Assembly: GCF_017874625.1 (NCBI RefSeq)
Contig: NZ_JAGIKZ010000002.1
Span: 1 to 64,000, forward strand
Reading direction: 5' to 3'
Length of the DNA stretch: 64,000 bases
Source of the DNA: Cytobacillus eiseniae
Lineage (GTDB): Bacteria > Bacillota > Bacilli > Bacillales > Cytobacillaceae
In this document: in pieces, positions 25,644-34,824 of the stretch
Position numbering within the stretch: position 1 is the first letter of the stretch
Layout of the letters: every line of letters begins with the position of its first letter
Position numbers and translations under genes: made by a program
Notes under the pieces: model-generated
Database searches by the model: none
Seen by the model: only the letters and a program-made list of their open reading frames with translations
What the model was told of the DNA's origin: nothing

Positions 25644-25822
25644 AAAACCTTGTTTTCTGTCGGATAATCCTAAATTTTCATCTAAAATTGTGTCGAATAA
25701 AATAATTTTCTAAGAAGTTTGTCTAATATTGCGAATCTATTTACTTTTATGAAAAAAATTGTAATAATCCTTCAAGTAACACTTATTTTAGAGAATAAGC
25801 AATGGATTGGATGGGAGAAAAC

Positions 25823-26089
25823 ATGGAAAAGAATGAAGAGGAAATATTAATGGAAATACAAAAAAAGAGAGAAGTAATGATAAATATTGCAAAAAAACAC
25901 GGCTATAGAAGTGATTGTACAATACGATGCAGTGAAGAACTCGATCAATTAATTTATGAATATCAGCGGGAAAAACATAAAGATAAAAAACAAAGACAAA
26001 GAAAGAGACAAAAGGCAAAGTTTTCGATTAAATATCTATTTACATCAAACCATGAAAATATAAATCCAAAGTATCAATTATATTCATAA
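25823..26089 (+). CDS. Spo0E-like sporulation regulatory protein
   Basis: The 88-residue protein resembles Spo0E-type aspartyl-phosphate phosphatases, which remove phosphate from Spo0A~P and hold back sporulation. The family pattern is visible in EIQKKREVMINIAKKHG and RCSEELDQLIYEYQRE (usual form S-x-x-L-D-x-L-I). A Lys/Arg-rich tail follows. ATGs at 25802 and 25811 also keep the frame; GGGAGA before 25823 and the family N-terminus favour the latter. It lies just downstream of the kinase gene with opposite effect on Spo0A. Confidence 0.8.
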   Translation: MEKNEEEILMEIQKKREVMINIAKKHGYRSDCTIRCSEELDQLIYEYQREKHKDKKQRQRKRQKAKFSIKYLFTSNHENINPKYQLYS

Positions 26090-26093
26090 AAAG

Positions 26094-26130
26094 ATCCCTA
26101 AGCTGATAGTAAGGGCTTAGGGATTATTTA
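26094..26130. terminator. Bidirectional terminator, spo0E-like / ZIP genes
   Basis: Perfect 10-bp stem ATCCCTAAGC/GCTTAGGGAT is followed by TATTTATT and preceded by a run of A. Confidence 0.85.
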
Positions 26131-26245
26131 TTGACTTAAATCTCAAGAAATGTTCTTTTTAAAAGATTATAGCTTTCCATTTAGGATGTAATAAGTAAGA
26201 AATTTTACGAAAATAGCCATTTATAAGAGGATAAATAGATTTATT

Positions 26246-26977
26246 TTAGAAAATATCAATTAGGAAAATCATAAATAATAGGCCAATAATAAATGAATAC
26301 GTAGAAGACTTTTCGTGTCCATCGCCATGACTTTCAGGAATCAGTTCCTTATAGATAATAAATAACATGGCACCTGCAGCGAAAGACAGTCCGTATGGTA
26401 CAAGGAAGTCTACAAATGATGTTAAATAATAGCCTAACAACCCAGTAACAATTTCAATTGCACCAGTTAATGTTGCGATAATAAATGCCTTCCATCTAGA
26501 AATCTTTTGATTAACTAGGAATAATGCAACGAGAAATCCTTCTGGAGCATTTTGCAAGCCAATTGCAAATGCAATAAGATTCCCTGTTTCACCTGCACTT
26601 GAAGCATAGCTAACTCCGACAGAAAGCCCTTCAGGGATATTATGAAGAGTGATAGCAGAAATAATTAGCATCGCTTTCTCGTCAAACTCAATCCCGCTTT
26701 TAGAGTGCTGCAAATCAATATGTGGAATGTTTTTTTCTAAAAGTGTAAGCACGAGGACTCCGAGAAAGATTCCGATAGAAAGTTGGAGAAATCCTCCGCT
26801 GCTCAATGCCTCTGGAATAAGTCCCATTGTCGAGGCAGCCATCATGATTCCAGCAGTAAATGCTAATAAAATATCACGCCACCTATGGGTAACGGATTCA
26901 GACATAAAAAGAATAACCAAAGCGCCAAGACCAGTCGAAAGGGCTGAGAGAACGCTACCGATGATTACTTCACTCAT
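26246..26977 (-). CDS. ZIP family metal transporter
   Basis: This 243-residue, eight-helix protein is a ZIP importer for divalent metals, probably Zn2+ with others possible. Helix 4 has the signature HNIPEGLSVGVSYAS and helix 5 ALQNAPEGFLVALFL, which together make the binuclear metal site. The usual His-rich loop between helices 3 and 4 is short here (HIDLQHSKSG), and HGDGHEKS near the C-terminus may bind metal. GAGGGAAAAAT precedes the ATG. Monocistronic. Confidence 0.9.
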   Translation of the reverse strand: MSEVIIGSVLSALSTGLGALVILFMSESVTHRWRDILLAFTAGIMMAASTMGLIPEALSSGGFLQLSIGIFLGVLVLTLLEKNIPHIDLQHSKSGIEFDEKAMLIISAITLHNIPEGLSVGVSYASSAGETGNLIAFAIGLQNAPEGFLVALFLVNQKISRWKAFIIATLTGAIEIVTGLLGYYLTSFVDFLVPYGLSFAAGAMLFIIYKELIPESHGDGHEKSSTYSFIIGLLFMIFLIDIF

Positions 26978-27414
26978 ATTTTTCCCTCATTTCTATTTGT
27001 AACATTATTATAAGAGTGAAATCCCTATGAGACAAATAATAAATTTTATTTTGAAAGAAAAAGATTGATGTAGTGTGATATTTATCATAGTTGAATCAGA
27101 ATTTTCCTAATAGAATAAAACAATATATGGTAACTTTTTTACTATATATACCATCCTAGTTTTTACTTCAAGCATGCTCCTTTGCGTCCGCACAATCATG
27201 GTCTAATTAGAATCATCATGGACTCATACAAAATCTTCACCTTTTCTATTCTGCATACTCAAACATAATCGCTGACAAACAATCACCTTAGCGTACGAGG
27301 GAATTTCTTAATTAACCTATATTTATGCTGAAATAGCTAAAAAATTGAAATGTACTTTTAAGATTTTTTTCAATCTTGCTAATCATCTGTATAAATGTTA
27401 GTACTATGCTTGTG
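26978..27414. other. Intergenic stretch without supported gene
   Basis: AT-rich divergent intergenic region between the ZIP gene and fixA. No credible coding frame was found; promoters for the ZIP gene presumably lie at its left end. Confidence 0.5.
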
Positions 27415-27444
27415 TTGCGAAACATATATCGTAATACATAGTAT
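27415..27444 (+). promoter_or_regulatory. Probable SigA promoter of fixABCX
   Basis: TTGCGA (27415-27420), 18 bases, and TAGTAT (27439-27444) give a plausible promoter with start near 27451, leaving a leader of about 125 bases. Confidence 0.5.
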
Positions 27445-27460
27445 TTTTTACATACAATTA

Positions 27461-27474
27461 AGTAAGCGTTTCCA
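27461..27474 (+). promoter_or_regulatory. Candidate CcpA cre site in the fixABCX leader
   Basis: AGTAAGCGTTTCCA differs from the cre consensus TGWAANCGNTNWCA only at the first base and one W position. Lying just downstream of the predicted start, it would give repression by CcpA/HPr-Ser-P on good carbon sources. This fits the HPr gene with Ser46 elsewhere in the window. Confidence 0.55.
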
Positions 27475-27575
27475 AAGGCGGTGTTCATATGGATAAACCC
27501 TTTTTAACTTGAGATTTTGAATGAATGATGATTACATGCGTTCTATTGCATGATTCAAAAGGAGGGAATTCATTT

Positions 27576-28400
27576 ATGCATATTGTCGTTTGTGTGAAGC
27601 AAGTACCAGATACTAAAATTATCAAAATTAATCCAAAGACAAATACATTGGACCGCAGGAGTGCACCAGCCATTTTAAATCCATATGATGCACATGCAGT
27701 ACAAGAGGCAGTGAAAATTATTAAGATGGTTGGTGGAGGGACAATATCAGTTCTTTCAATGGGGCCTCCCCAAGCTACTGAAGTCATTAAAAAAAGCATT
27801 GAAATCGGTGCAGATAAAGGCTACTTAATTTCTGACCGCGCATTTGCAGGTGCTGATACTTTAGCAACTAGCTATGCCTTATCCAAAGCACTTGAAAGGA
27901 TATCAAAGGAAGAGCCAATCGATCTAGTCATTTGTGGACTTCATGCAATTGATGGAGATACTGGTCAGGTTGGACCAGGAATCGCTAGAAGATTGGATAT
28001 ACCGCCTGTAACAAATGTAATTGAAGTATCAGAGTTAAATGAAAAAGAAAAAACAATTCTTTTAAAGCGAAAAATTGCCAATGGCTATCAATTAATTCAA
28101 GCAGACTATCCATGCTTATTAACGGTAGGCAAAGAAATCAATGAGATTGAGTATTCTCCATTACCAAATATGATTAAAGCAGCAAGGTATGAACCAGTGA
28201 TCTGGACGGTAAATGATCTTGAGAACGTCAATCGGCCACAGCTAGGACTTAAAGGTTCACCGACTATTGTTGGAAAGATGTTCACTCCTCCAAAGCCAGA
28301 AGGTGGAATGAAGCTAGAAGGGAATTCAGATGAACAAGTCAAGCAGCTCATTGAACTTTTAACTGATAAACAGGATTTGTTTTTTACACACGTTAATTGA
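27576..28400 (+). CDS. fixA: FixA, electron transfer flavoprotein beta-type subunit
   Basis: FixA pairs with FixB in the FixABCX complex, which takes electrons from NADH and splits them between quinone (through FixC) and ferredoxin or flavodoxin. The 274-residue protein shows the ETF-beta signature VCVKQVPDT, the nucleotide-binding GADKGYLISDRAF and CGLHAIDGDTGQVGPGIA. A longer frame exists, but AAAAGGAGGGAATTCATTT fixes the ATG at 27576. It heads a four-gene operon with very short or overlapping junctions. Confidence 0.9.
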   Translation: MHIVVCVKQVPDTKIIKINPKTNTLDRRSAPAILNPYDAHAVQEAVKIIKMVGGGTISVLSMGPPQATEVIKKSIEIGADKGYLISDRAFAGADTLATSYALSKALERISKEEPIDLVICGLHAIDGDTGQVGPGIARRLDIPPVTNVIEVSELNEKEKTILLKRKIANGYQLIQADYPCLLTVGKEINEIEYSPLPNMIKAARYEPVIWTVNDLENVNRPQLGLKGSPTIVGKMFTPPKPEGGMKLEGNSDEQVKQLIELLTDKQDLFFTHVN

Positions 28401-28426
28401 ATAGTCCGTACGAAGGAGGGGTCTGT

Positions 28427-29455
28427 ATGATGGAAGAATACCGTGGGGTGTGGGTATTCATAGAACAAAATGATGGTGATATTGAGGGAGTTTCCCTTGA
28501 GCTTCTTGGAGCGGGCAGAAAGCTTGCAGATAAGCTAGAAGTGCCGTTAGCCGGGGTTTTATTAGGGAATGCAATTCAATCACTTTCTTCAGAAATTATT
28601 GCATATGGTGCGGATGTAGTCTATCTCATTGATCATCCAGTGCTGAAAGATTATCGTACTGAATCTTACATGAAAGGAATTATGCTTCTTGCTGAAAAGT
28701 ATAAACCAGAAATATTCCTTTATGGTGCAACTCCAAATGGAAAGGACCTTGCAAGTGCAGTTGCGACAGATTTGAACACCGGCTTAACTGCGGATACTAC
28801 CATGCTTGATGTTGATCTAGAAAAAAGATTATTAGAAGCTAGTCGCCCAGCGTTTGGTGGAAACATTATGGCAACGATATTATGTAAAAAACATCGACCA
28901 CAAATGGCAACTGTTAGACCTAAGGTTATGAAAGCATTAGAACGAGATACAAGTAGAACAGGAAACATAATTGAGGAACAAATAACATTAAATGAAGATG
29001 CTATGCGAACAAAAGTACTTAAGATTGTGAAAGACGTAACAAAAACAGCTAGTTTGGCTGATGCCCATGTAGTTGTTGCTGGTGGAAAAGGAATGGGAGA
29101 TTTGCAAAGTTTCCAGCTGATCCATGAACTTGCAGAAACAATTGGTGCGAGTGTAGGGGGCACAAGGGATGTAGTTGAGGCTGGCTGGCTGCCTCATGAA
29201 CTCCAAGTTGGGCAAACCGGTGAAACGATTACACCAAAAGTATATTTTGCTATTGGTATTTCTGGAGCTATACAGCATGTAGTTGGAATGAAAAATTCTG
29301 AATTTATTATTGCCATAAATAAAGACCCTAATGCCCCGATATTTGATGTTGCCACTTATGGGATTGTCGGTGATGCAATGGAAATCGTCCCTAAGTTAAT
29401 TGAACAGTTCAAGGAGCTCCGTAAAGAAAAGGGCGGTGAAGTAAGTTATGTCTGA
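28427..29455 (+). CDS. fixB: FixB, electron transfer flavoprotein alpha-type subunit
   Basis: The 342-residue partner of FixA has an N-terminal ETF domain and the FAD-binding C-terminal domain from about residue 205 (VVVAGGKGMGD, GGTRDVVEAGWLPHELQVGQ, YFAIGISGAIQH, NKDPNAPIFDVATYGIVGD), the standard ETF-alpha signature. AAGGAGGGGTCTGT places the ATG at 28427 or the next codon. It overlaps fixC by eight bases. In this group the FAD in this subunit ferries electrons to FixC. Confidence 0.9.
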   Translation: MMEEYRGVWVFIEQNDGDIEGVSLELLGAGRKLADKLEVPLAGVLLGNAIQSLSSEIIAYGADVVYLIDHPVLKDYRTESYMKGIMLLAEKYKPEIFLYGATPNGKDLASAVATDLNTGLTADTTMLDVDLEKRLLEASRPAFGGNIMATILCKKHRPQMATVRPKVMKALERDTSRTGNIIEEQITLNEDAMRTKVLKIVKDVTKTASLADAHVVVAGGKGMGDLQSFQLIHELAETIGASVGGTRDVVEAGWLPHELQVGQTGETITPKVYFAIGISGAIQHVVGMKNSEFIIAINKDPNAPIFDVATYGIVGDAMEIVPKLIEQFKELRKEKGGEVSYV

Positions 29456-30743
29456 GAAATTTGACGTAATCGTTGTTGGCGCAGGACCAGCAGGAACATC
29501 CTGTGCATATACATGTGCGAAAAATGGGTTAAGAGTATTACAGATTGAGAGAGGCGAATATCCAGGCAGTAAAAATGTAATGGGTGGCGTATTATACAGG
29601 AAGCAAATGGAGGAAATTATCCCTGAGTTCTGGAAAGAGGCACCGCTTGAAAGACCTATAGTTGAACAGCGATTTTGGATGATGGATAAGGAATCAGTCG
29701 TTACATTTGGCTATAAAGGCCTTGAATGGGGTGTTGAGCCATTTAATAACTTTACTGTACTTCGTGCTCCATTTGACCAATGGTTTGCTAAGAAGGGCGT
29801 AGAGCAAGGTGTTTTACTCATTACGGAAACAGTTGTACTTGAATGTATTGTGGAAGACGGGAAAGTAATTGGTGTGCGAACGGACCGTCCAAATGGTGAA
29901 GTATATGCAGATGTAGTTGTCCTAGCAGACGGTGTTAATTCCCTTTTAGGAAAGCAACTTGGATATCATAATGAATTCAGACCAGATGAAGTGGCATTGA
30001 CTGTTATGGAAGTAATTAATTTGCCAAAGGGAAAAATTAATGACCGTTTTAATTTGGAGGATAATCAAGGATGTACGATCGAGCTTTTTGGAGATTCTAC
30101 GAAGGGAAATCTCGGTACAGCCTTTATTTATACGAATAAAGAAAGCATAAATATTGGAGTAGGTACAACACTGTCAAGCATGATTAAAGCAAAGCTAAAG
30201 CCATATGATTTATTAGATTATTTAAAGACACATTCGATGGTAAGACCATTGATCGAAGGTGGAGAATCGGCTGAATACTTAGCCCATTTAATTCCAGAAG
30301 GGGGCTATCATTCTGTACCTAAAGTAGCAGGGGATGGGGTGCTTTTAGTAGGAGATGCGGCACAGCTTGTAAATGCTATTCATAGAGAAGGATCGAATAT
30401 GGCGATGTCATCTGGAAAAATGGCTGCTGAAACAATTATTGAAGCGAAAAACAGAAATGATTTCAGTGCATCTAGCTTAAATCTTTATCGAGAAAAGCTG
30501 TATGATAGCTTCATCATTAAAGATCTAGAGAAATACAAAGATGCTGCACATACATTTGAGAATAATCCGCAATATTTTAATGACTATGTACCAATGATGA
30601 ATCGTGCCGCAAGTAAATTTTTCACTGTGGATGGCACACCGAAAAGGGAGAAACAAAAAGAAATTATGCGTAGCATAACAGGAGAAAGAGGGACGTTCAA
30701 GGTAATCCAAGATGTATATCGTGCATGGAAGGCGGTGAAATAA
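29448..30743 (+). CDS. fixC: FixC, ETF:quinone oxidoreductase-type flavoprotein
   Basis: The 431-residue FAD protein starts with the dinucleotide-binding motif DVIVVGAGPAGTSCAY and has GGVLYRKQ, DGVNSLLGKQLG and the second FAD motif GVLLVGDAAQLVNAIHREGSNMA. It is the membrane-associated quinone reductase branch of FixABCX and resembles the catalytic part of ETF:ubiquinone oxidoreductase without its C-terminal cluster domain, which FixX supplies. In a Bacillaceae host the quinone is menaquinone. Confidence 0.9.
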   Translation: MSEKFDVIVVGAGPAGTSCAYTCAKNGLRVLQIERGEYPGSKNVMGGVLYRKQMEEIIPEFWKEAPLERPIVEQRFWMMDKESVVTFGYKGLEWGVEPFNNFTVLRAPFDQWFAKKGVEQGVLLITETVVLECIVEDGKVIGVRTDRPNGEVYADVVVLADGVNSLLGKQLGYHNEFRPDEVALTVMEVINLPKGKINDRFNLEDNQGCTIELFGDSTKGNLGTAFIYTNKESINIGVGTTLSSMIKAKLKPYDLLDYLKTHSMVRPLIEGGESAEYLAHLIPEGGYHSVPKVAGDGVLLVGDAAQLVNAIHREGSNMAMSSGKMAAETIIEAKNRNDFSASSLNLYREKLYDSFIIKDLEKYKDAAHTFENNPQYFNDYVPMMNRAASKFFTVDGTPKREKQKEIMRSITGERGTFKVIQDVYRAWKAVK

Positions 30744-31027
30744 TGTCGACAAAAACGATAGAGGAAAAACAGTATTTAATTCGTTTTAAGGCAGATACGA
30801 AATCGCATTTGACGGTATTAGATCATGATGTATGTATGACACAATGTCCTGATAAGCTCTGTACTATTTTCTGTCCAGCGGAAGTGTATAAATGGGAAGG
30901 ATTAAGAATGCAGGTTGGCTATGAAGGTTGCCATGAATGTGGAAGCTGTCGAATTGGCTGTCCGTATCAAAACATTAAGTGGGAATATCCAAAGGGTGGA
31001 CATGGAATTGTCTTTAGGCTTGCATAA
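30743..31027 (+). CDS. fixX: FixX, ferredoxin-like protein
   Basis: This 94-residue [4Fe-4S] protein completes the FixABCX complex. Two Cys groups are visible, CMTQCPDKLCTIFCP and CHECGSCRIGCP, followed by the typical IKWEYPKGGHGI ending. The ATG at 30743 overlaps the fixC stop codon (TAATG), so translation is coupled. It is the last gene before a terminator. Confidence 0.9.
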   Translation: MSTKTIEEKQYLIRFKADTKSHLTVLDHDVCMTQCPDKLCTIFCPAEVYKWEGLRMQVGYEGCHECGSCRIGCPYQNIKWEYPKGGHGIVFRLA

Positions 31028-31050
31028 AGGGGAATTATAAGAGGTGGAAA

Positions 31051-31084
31051 GGCGATGTGAAAAATATGCATCGTCTTTTTTGTT
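31051..31084 (+). terminator. Terminator of fixABCX
   Basis: GGCGATG/CATCGTC stem is followed by TTTTTTTGTTTG. Confidence 0.8.
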
Positions 31085-31162
31085 TGTGAAGATATAACAC
31101 TATATGTATGTTTTTTCACAAATATTGTTAAAAAGAGTAAAGCTTCAAAAAGGTGGGAGCAG

Positions 31163-31510
31163 TTAACTGCTAATTGCCTTGTAAGCGGCTATTTCTAGGA
31201 GTTGGTCGCTTTTTCCGGCCAGCTCCAAATTGGATGCATGCTTATAAGCCTCATGGATACATTCATAAATGGTGGAAATATAGCAAGCGGTGTTCCAATT
31301 GAAATTTCCTTTTTCATTTGAAGGATACACCGTTACCTTCCAAATATAATAATCTATGTTACTATCTTTTTGCTGCCCCTCTAGTGCAATGAGCCAATGG
31401 GAAGCCGGTAGATCTAAAACATGATTCATTTCATGTAAACGAAGTAAATCATTTGTACAGATAGGTATCAATGCTTTTTGATAGAAATCCCGATAATTTG
31501 GCATGTTCAT
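31163..31510 (-). CDS. Hypothetical protein
   Basis: A 115-residue soluble protein with no signal peptide, membrane segment or motif known to me. It is rich in Tyr, Leu, Asn and has three Trp (ASHWLIALEG, YYIWKVTVYPSNEKGNFNWN), reading like a small alpha/beta fold. AGGGGGGAAAATAA precedes the ATG. It converges with fixX and shares no operon. Confidence 0.6.
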   Translation of the reverse strand: MNMPNYRDFYQKALIPICTNDLLRLHEMNHVLDLPASHWLIALEGQQKDSNIDYYIWKVTVYPSNEKGNFNWNTACYISTIYECIHEAYKHASNLELAGKSDQLLEIAAYKAISS

Positions 31511-31737
31511 TTATTTTCCCCCCTATTCGATTATAAATTTAGGCAGTTTGGCCGTAAGAGATAAGTAGGTACAAATCCATTTGCTGATGGAAAAGACATG
31601 GTGTTTAAAGAAAATACATCTACTTGTCATTTCCCTTCATTTTCTTATTCTATTTTTATTATATGTCATTCGCTCCATTTATTTCGGATGAAATGTTAAA
31701 ATTTTTCGAAAATTTAAAACCATAAGGTAAAAAGAAA

Positions 31738-31764
31738 TGAGGTGAACCGATTTGATTCACCTCC
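31738..31764 (-). terminator. Terminator of the MFS transporter gene
   Basis: GAGGTGAA/TTCACCTC, an 8-bp perfect stem, is followed on the minus strand by ATTTCTTTTTA. Confidence 0.7.
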
Positions 31765-31768
31765 GTAG

Positions 31769-33001
31769 TTATGAATGCCATTTTTTTAATGTTTGATCAG
31801 ATGGAAGGAGTAATGTGAGAAGCCCCAGAAGAGGCAAGAAGCCAGTTAAAACCATTGTACTCACAATCCCAATTAAATCAGCCAAATATCCGATTACAAT
31901 GGCTCCAATGGCCCCCATGCCAAAAGCGAGCCCAACTGTTAGACCTGCCATTGTTCCGATCTTTCCAGGGACTAATTCCTGTGCGTACACAACAGTAACT
32001 GAAAAACTCGACATAAGAATGAATCCCGTCAAGAACAGTAGACAAAAAGCTGCAACGGGCGGGACAAATGGAATGGCAATTGTTAATGGAGCTGAGATAA
32101 TCATTGAAAGGAAGATGATCATTTTTTTACCAAATCTATCGGCTAATGGACCGCCAAAAAATGTACCTAAAGCACCTGCTACTAAAAAAGTAAAGAGAAA
32201 AATCTGAGATTGCTTGATTGAAAAGGAATATGTTTCAATCGTAAAAAAGGCATAATAGTTTGTCATTCCTGCGATATACCAGGAACGAGCAAAAATGAGA
32301 AAAAGAATGAGAAATAGTGCAAACCAAATCTTTCGAGAAATTCGGTTGTGATTTCCGGCTGTCTTTTCCTCTTTTTTGTATTGAGAAGTTTGTTGAAGCT
32401 TCATCGTATTTGAATACCAAAAGGCGATGTATAAAAGAAGGGCAACAGCAGCACCAGCTACGATCGTGAACCATGCTGCACCAATTTGGCCTAGTGGAAC
32501 GAGAATTAATGCTGTTATTAGCGGAGCCATGGCTTGCCCGCTATTTCCGCCAACTTGATAGATTGATTGAGCTAGCCCCCGTCTTGAACCTGCGGCTAAA
32601 TAAGCAACTCTTGAACCTTCTGGATGAAAGATGGCAGAACCCAAACCGATAAAAAGGACGGATAAGACAATTAGTTCAAAATTGGGTGCAAGTGATAAGC
32701 CTAATACGCCAACCATCGTACAGCTTAAGGCAATTGGTAAGGCAAATGGCATTGGTCTTTTATCGGTTACCATCCCGATCACTGGCTGAAGGATGGAAGA
32801 AACGATATTTAAAGCGAATGCAATCATTCCAAGCTGTGTGAAGGTTAGCCCCATTGATTTTTCTAGAATGGGAAACATTGCAGGAATAATTGCTTGGATT
32901 GAATCATTTAATAAATGACAAATTCCAATAATAATTAAAATTTTATAGGAAGTTTCGCGTTTTTGTGAAACCTGTTGTAAGGCTATTGCTGTATTACTCA
33001 T
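31769..33001 (-). CDS. MFS transporter, fosmidomycin-resistance (Fsr) type
   Basis: The 410-residue, 12-helix major facilitator resembles the Fsr group of drug exporters: CHLLNDSIQAIIPAMFPILE in helix 1, LQPVIGMVTDKRPMPFALP at the 2-3 loop, IFHPEGSRVAYLAAGSRRG after helix 4, and GGNSGQAMAPLI. A large part of the family moves fosmidomycin-like or other small acids; the natural substrate is unknown. AAAGGAGACCTATACA precedes the ATG. Separate unit from the kinase gene upstream, from which it is divided by terminators. Confidence 0.85.
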   Translation of the reverse strand: MSNTAIALQQVSQKRETSYKILIIIGICHLLNDSIQAIIPAMFPILEKSMGLTFTQLGMIAFALNIVSSILQPVIGMVTDKRPMPFALPIALSCTMVGVLGLSLAPNFELIVLSVLFIGLGSAIFHPEGSRVAYLAAGSRRGLAQSIYQVGGNSGQAMAPLITALILVPLGQIGAAWFTIVAGAAVALLLYIAFWYSNTMKLQQTSQYKKEEKTAGNHNRISRKIWFALFLILFLIFARSWYIAGMTNYYAFFTIETYSFSIKQSQIFLFTFLVAGALGTFFGGPLADRFGKKMIIFLSMIISAPLTIAIPFVPPVAAFCLLFLTGFILMSSFSVTVVYAQELVPGKIGTMAGLTVGLAFGMGAIGAIVIGYLADLIGIVSTMVLTGFLPLLGLLTLLLPSDQTLKKWHS

Positions 33002-33040
33002 TGTATAGGTCTCCTTTATCGCAGCTTATTAAGTTCCAAC

Positions 33041-33073
33041 GAAAAATAAGCCACAAGAGCTCGTGTGGCTTAT
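33041..33073 (-). terminator. Second terminator after the KinD-like gene
   Basis: ATAAGCCAC/GTGGCTTAT, a 9-bp perfect stem, is followed on the minus strand by TTTTC. Confidence 0.8.
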
Positions 33074-33112
33074 AAAATGCCGTTATTTATGATTCTATCA
33101 TAAATGTTGTGA

Positions 33113-33157
33113 AATAAATAATTAGTGGAGGTGAGAATCCCCTACTAATTATTTATT
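33113..33157 (-). terminator. Long inverted repeat at the stop of the KinD-like gene
   Basis: AATAAATAATTAGT (33113-33126) and ACTAATTATTTATT (33144-33157) are perfect 14-base arms. The structure touches the TGA stop codon and is the first of two tandem hairpins after the gene. Confidence 0.65.
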
Positions 33158-34653
33158 CACTTTGTTAATGGCAAGAATATATCGACTTCCGTCCCTTTTT
33201 GGACTTTGCTAGTTAAATTTATTTCTCCGCCAAATGACTGAATAATTCTCTTACAAACAACAAGTCCCAATCCAGTGCCTGATTGTTTAGATGTGTAAAA
33301 AGGCTGAAAAATTTTATCGATGACATCATCAGGAATTCCTGTTCCTGTATCCGTAATTTTTACATGGCATTTATTTGACAGCTCAATAAGATTGATTGAC
33401 AACTGGCCTCCAGCCTGCATTGATTCAAAAGCATTCTTTGTTAAATTAAGCAATACTTGCTTTAATTGGTCTTTCGTACAATCAACTAGCAATGGCTTTT
33501 CTGGAATTGACGATTGATAATGAATATTAGTTAAGTTTGCTTCTGAGTATATTAAAGGTTCAATTTCCATAATTACTATTCGTAAATCTACAATGTCCGT
33601 TTTTTGTGCTGTTGGTTTACCTAAAATAAGAAACTCACTTACAATTTCATTAATACGATTAATTTCATCGTTGATAACGGAAAAATAATATTGATCCTGC
33701 GAATTTGTATATTTTTCACTCAATAATTGGATAAGACCTTTAATTCCTGTTAACGGATTTCGAATTTCATGTGCAGTACTAGCAGCTAATGTACCAACAA
33801 GCTCTAACTTTTGGAGTTCATTTTCTTTATGTTCCATTGCAGTTCTTCTCTTCAGCATAAAGTATTTAAAGACTAAGAAAAGGATGTGAAAGATAAAAAT
33901 GATTTGAAAGATTGTAAGTATCGAATGCTGAATGATTTCATTCATATCTCTTTTAGAAATTTCTACTTTAATACTCCAAGGGAGCCGCTCAATTGGCAAT
34001 GAAATGGATTGATTAGGAGAGCGTTCTGTTGACGCCCCTTTATTAATATCTAAAATAATTGTTCCACTCGAATTTATAATTGAAATATCCGTATCAGGGG
34101 TTAGCATTCTCATAATATTTTGAATGTAATCCACTCTTAAATGTGCAATAAGAATGGCAATTAATTGTCCGCTATTGTCAATAACGGGTTCCCCAATCCC
34201 AATAACCTCTTGCCCATTTATTAATGTTTCTTGTTGATTGGAAATAATTAAGTCTCTCGTTTGACTAATTTCCATTATGTAATCATTATTTGATAAATTT
34301 GTATTTTTAAGAAACTCATTTGAACCTGTAAGGACTGTTCCTTCAGGATCTAGTAAATAAAGACCACCGTATCGTGAGTCTCTCCAATGTGTTCTCTGCA
34401 ATAAAGGCTGCATTTTTTCTGGGGTATTCATGACTGTCTCTGCTGTTAATTCAAGTATGTCTAAAGATGTGACTGTTTCAGAAATTAATTGATCCCAGCT
34501 TTTTTGATGGATAGAAGCAATCCAAATGGCATGTGCTTTGCGTTCTTCATTATCTTTCTTAATTGCAGTATTTAATTGATATGAAATACATATAACGATC
34601 GGGATGATAACTAATACAATATAAAGGTAATAGTTATTTTTATGTTTTTTCAT
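33157..34653 (-). CDS. kinD: Membrane sensor histidine kinase, KinD-like
   Basis: This 498-residue kinase has a membrane span at about 8-28, an outer double-Cache-type sensor (about 35-240, with RYGGLYLLDPEGTVLTG and IGIGEPVIDNSGQLIAI), a second span (about 243-266), then HisKA with His295 in AASTAHEIRNPLTGIKG and a HATPase domain (NLTKNAFESMQAGG, DTGTGIP, GTGLGL). Architecture, length and position beside an mhqR homologue match KinD of B. subtilis, which phosphorylates the sporulation relay and responds to outside signals linked to matrix and osmotic state. Confidence 0.82.
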   Translation of the reverse strand: MKKHKNNYYLYIVLVIIPIVICISYQLNTAIKKDNEERKAHAIWIASIHQKSWDQLISETVTSLDILELTAETVMNTPEKMQPLLQRTHWRDSRYGGLYLLDPEGTVLTGSNEFLKNTNLSNNDYIMEISQTRDLIISNQQETLINGQEVIGIGEPVIDNSGQLIAILIAHLRVDYIQNIMRMLTPDTDISIINSSGTIILDINKGASTERSPNQSISLPIERLPWSIKVEISKRDMNEIIQHSILTIFQIIFIFHILFLVFKYFMLKRRTAMEHKENELQKLELVGTLAASTAHEIRNPLTGIKGLIQLLSEKYTNSQDQYYFSVINDEINRINEIVSEFLILGKPTAQKTDIVDLRIVIMEIEPLIYSEANLTNIHYQSSIPEKPLLVDCTKDQLKQVLLNLTKNAFESMQAGGQLSINLIELSNKCHVKITDTGTGIPDDVIDKIFQPFYTSKQSGTGLGLVVCKRIIQSFGGEINLTSKVQKGTEVDIFLPLTK

Positions 34654-34824
34654 AAAATAGACTCCATTTTTTTATTGAGAAAGTATGAATGTTTCTTATG
34701 AGTTTGTGCTTTCTAATTAGTATACATGAAATAGCCAAACATTGACATGTGGGAATTATTTTTCTATAATTTACTTAGAATTCAAGATAATTTTGAAGAC
34801 ATTATAAAAAAGGATTGGATAGAA

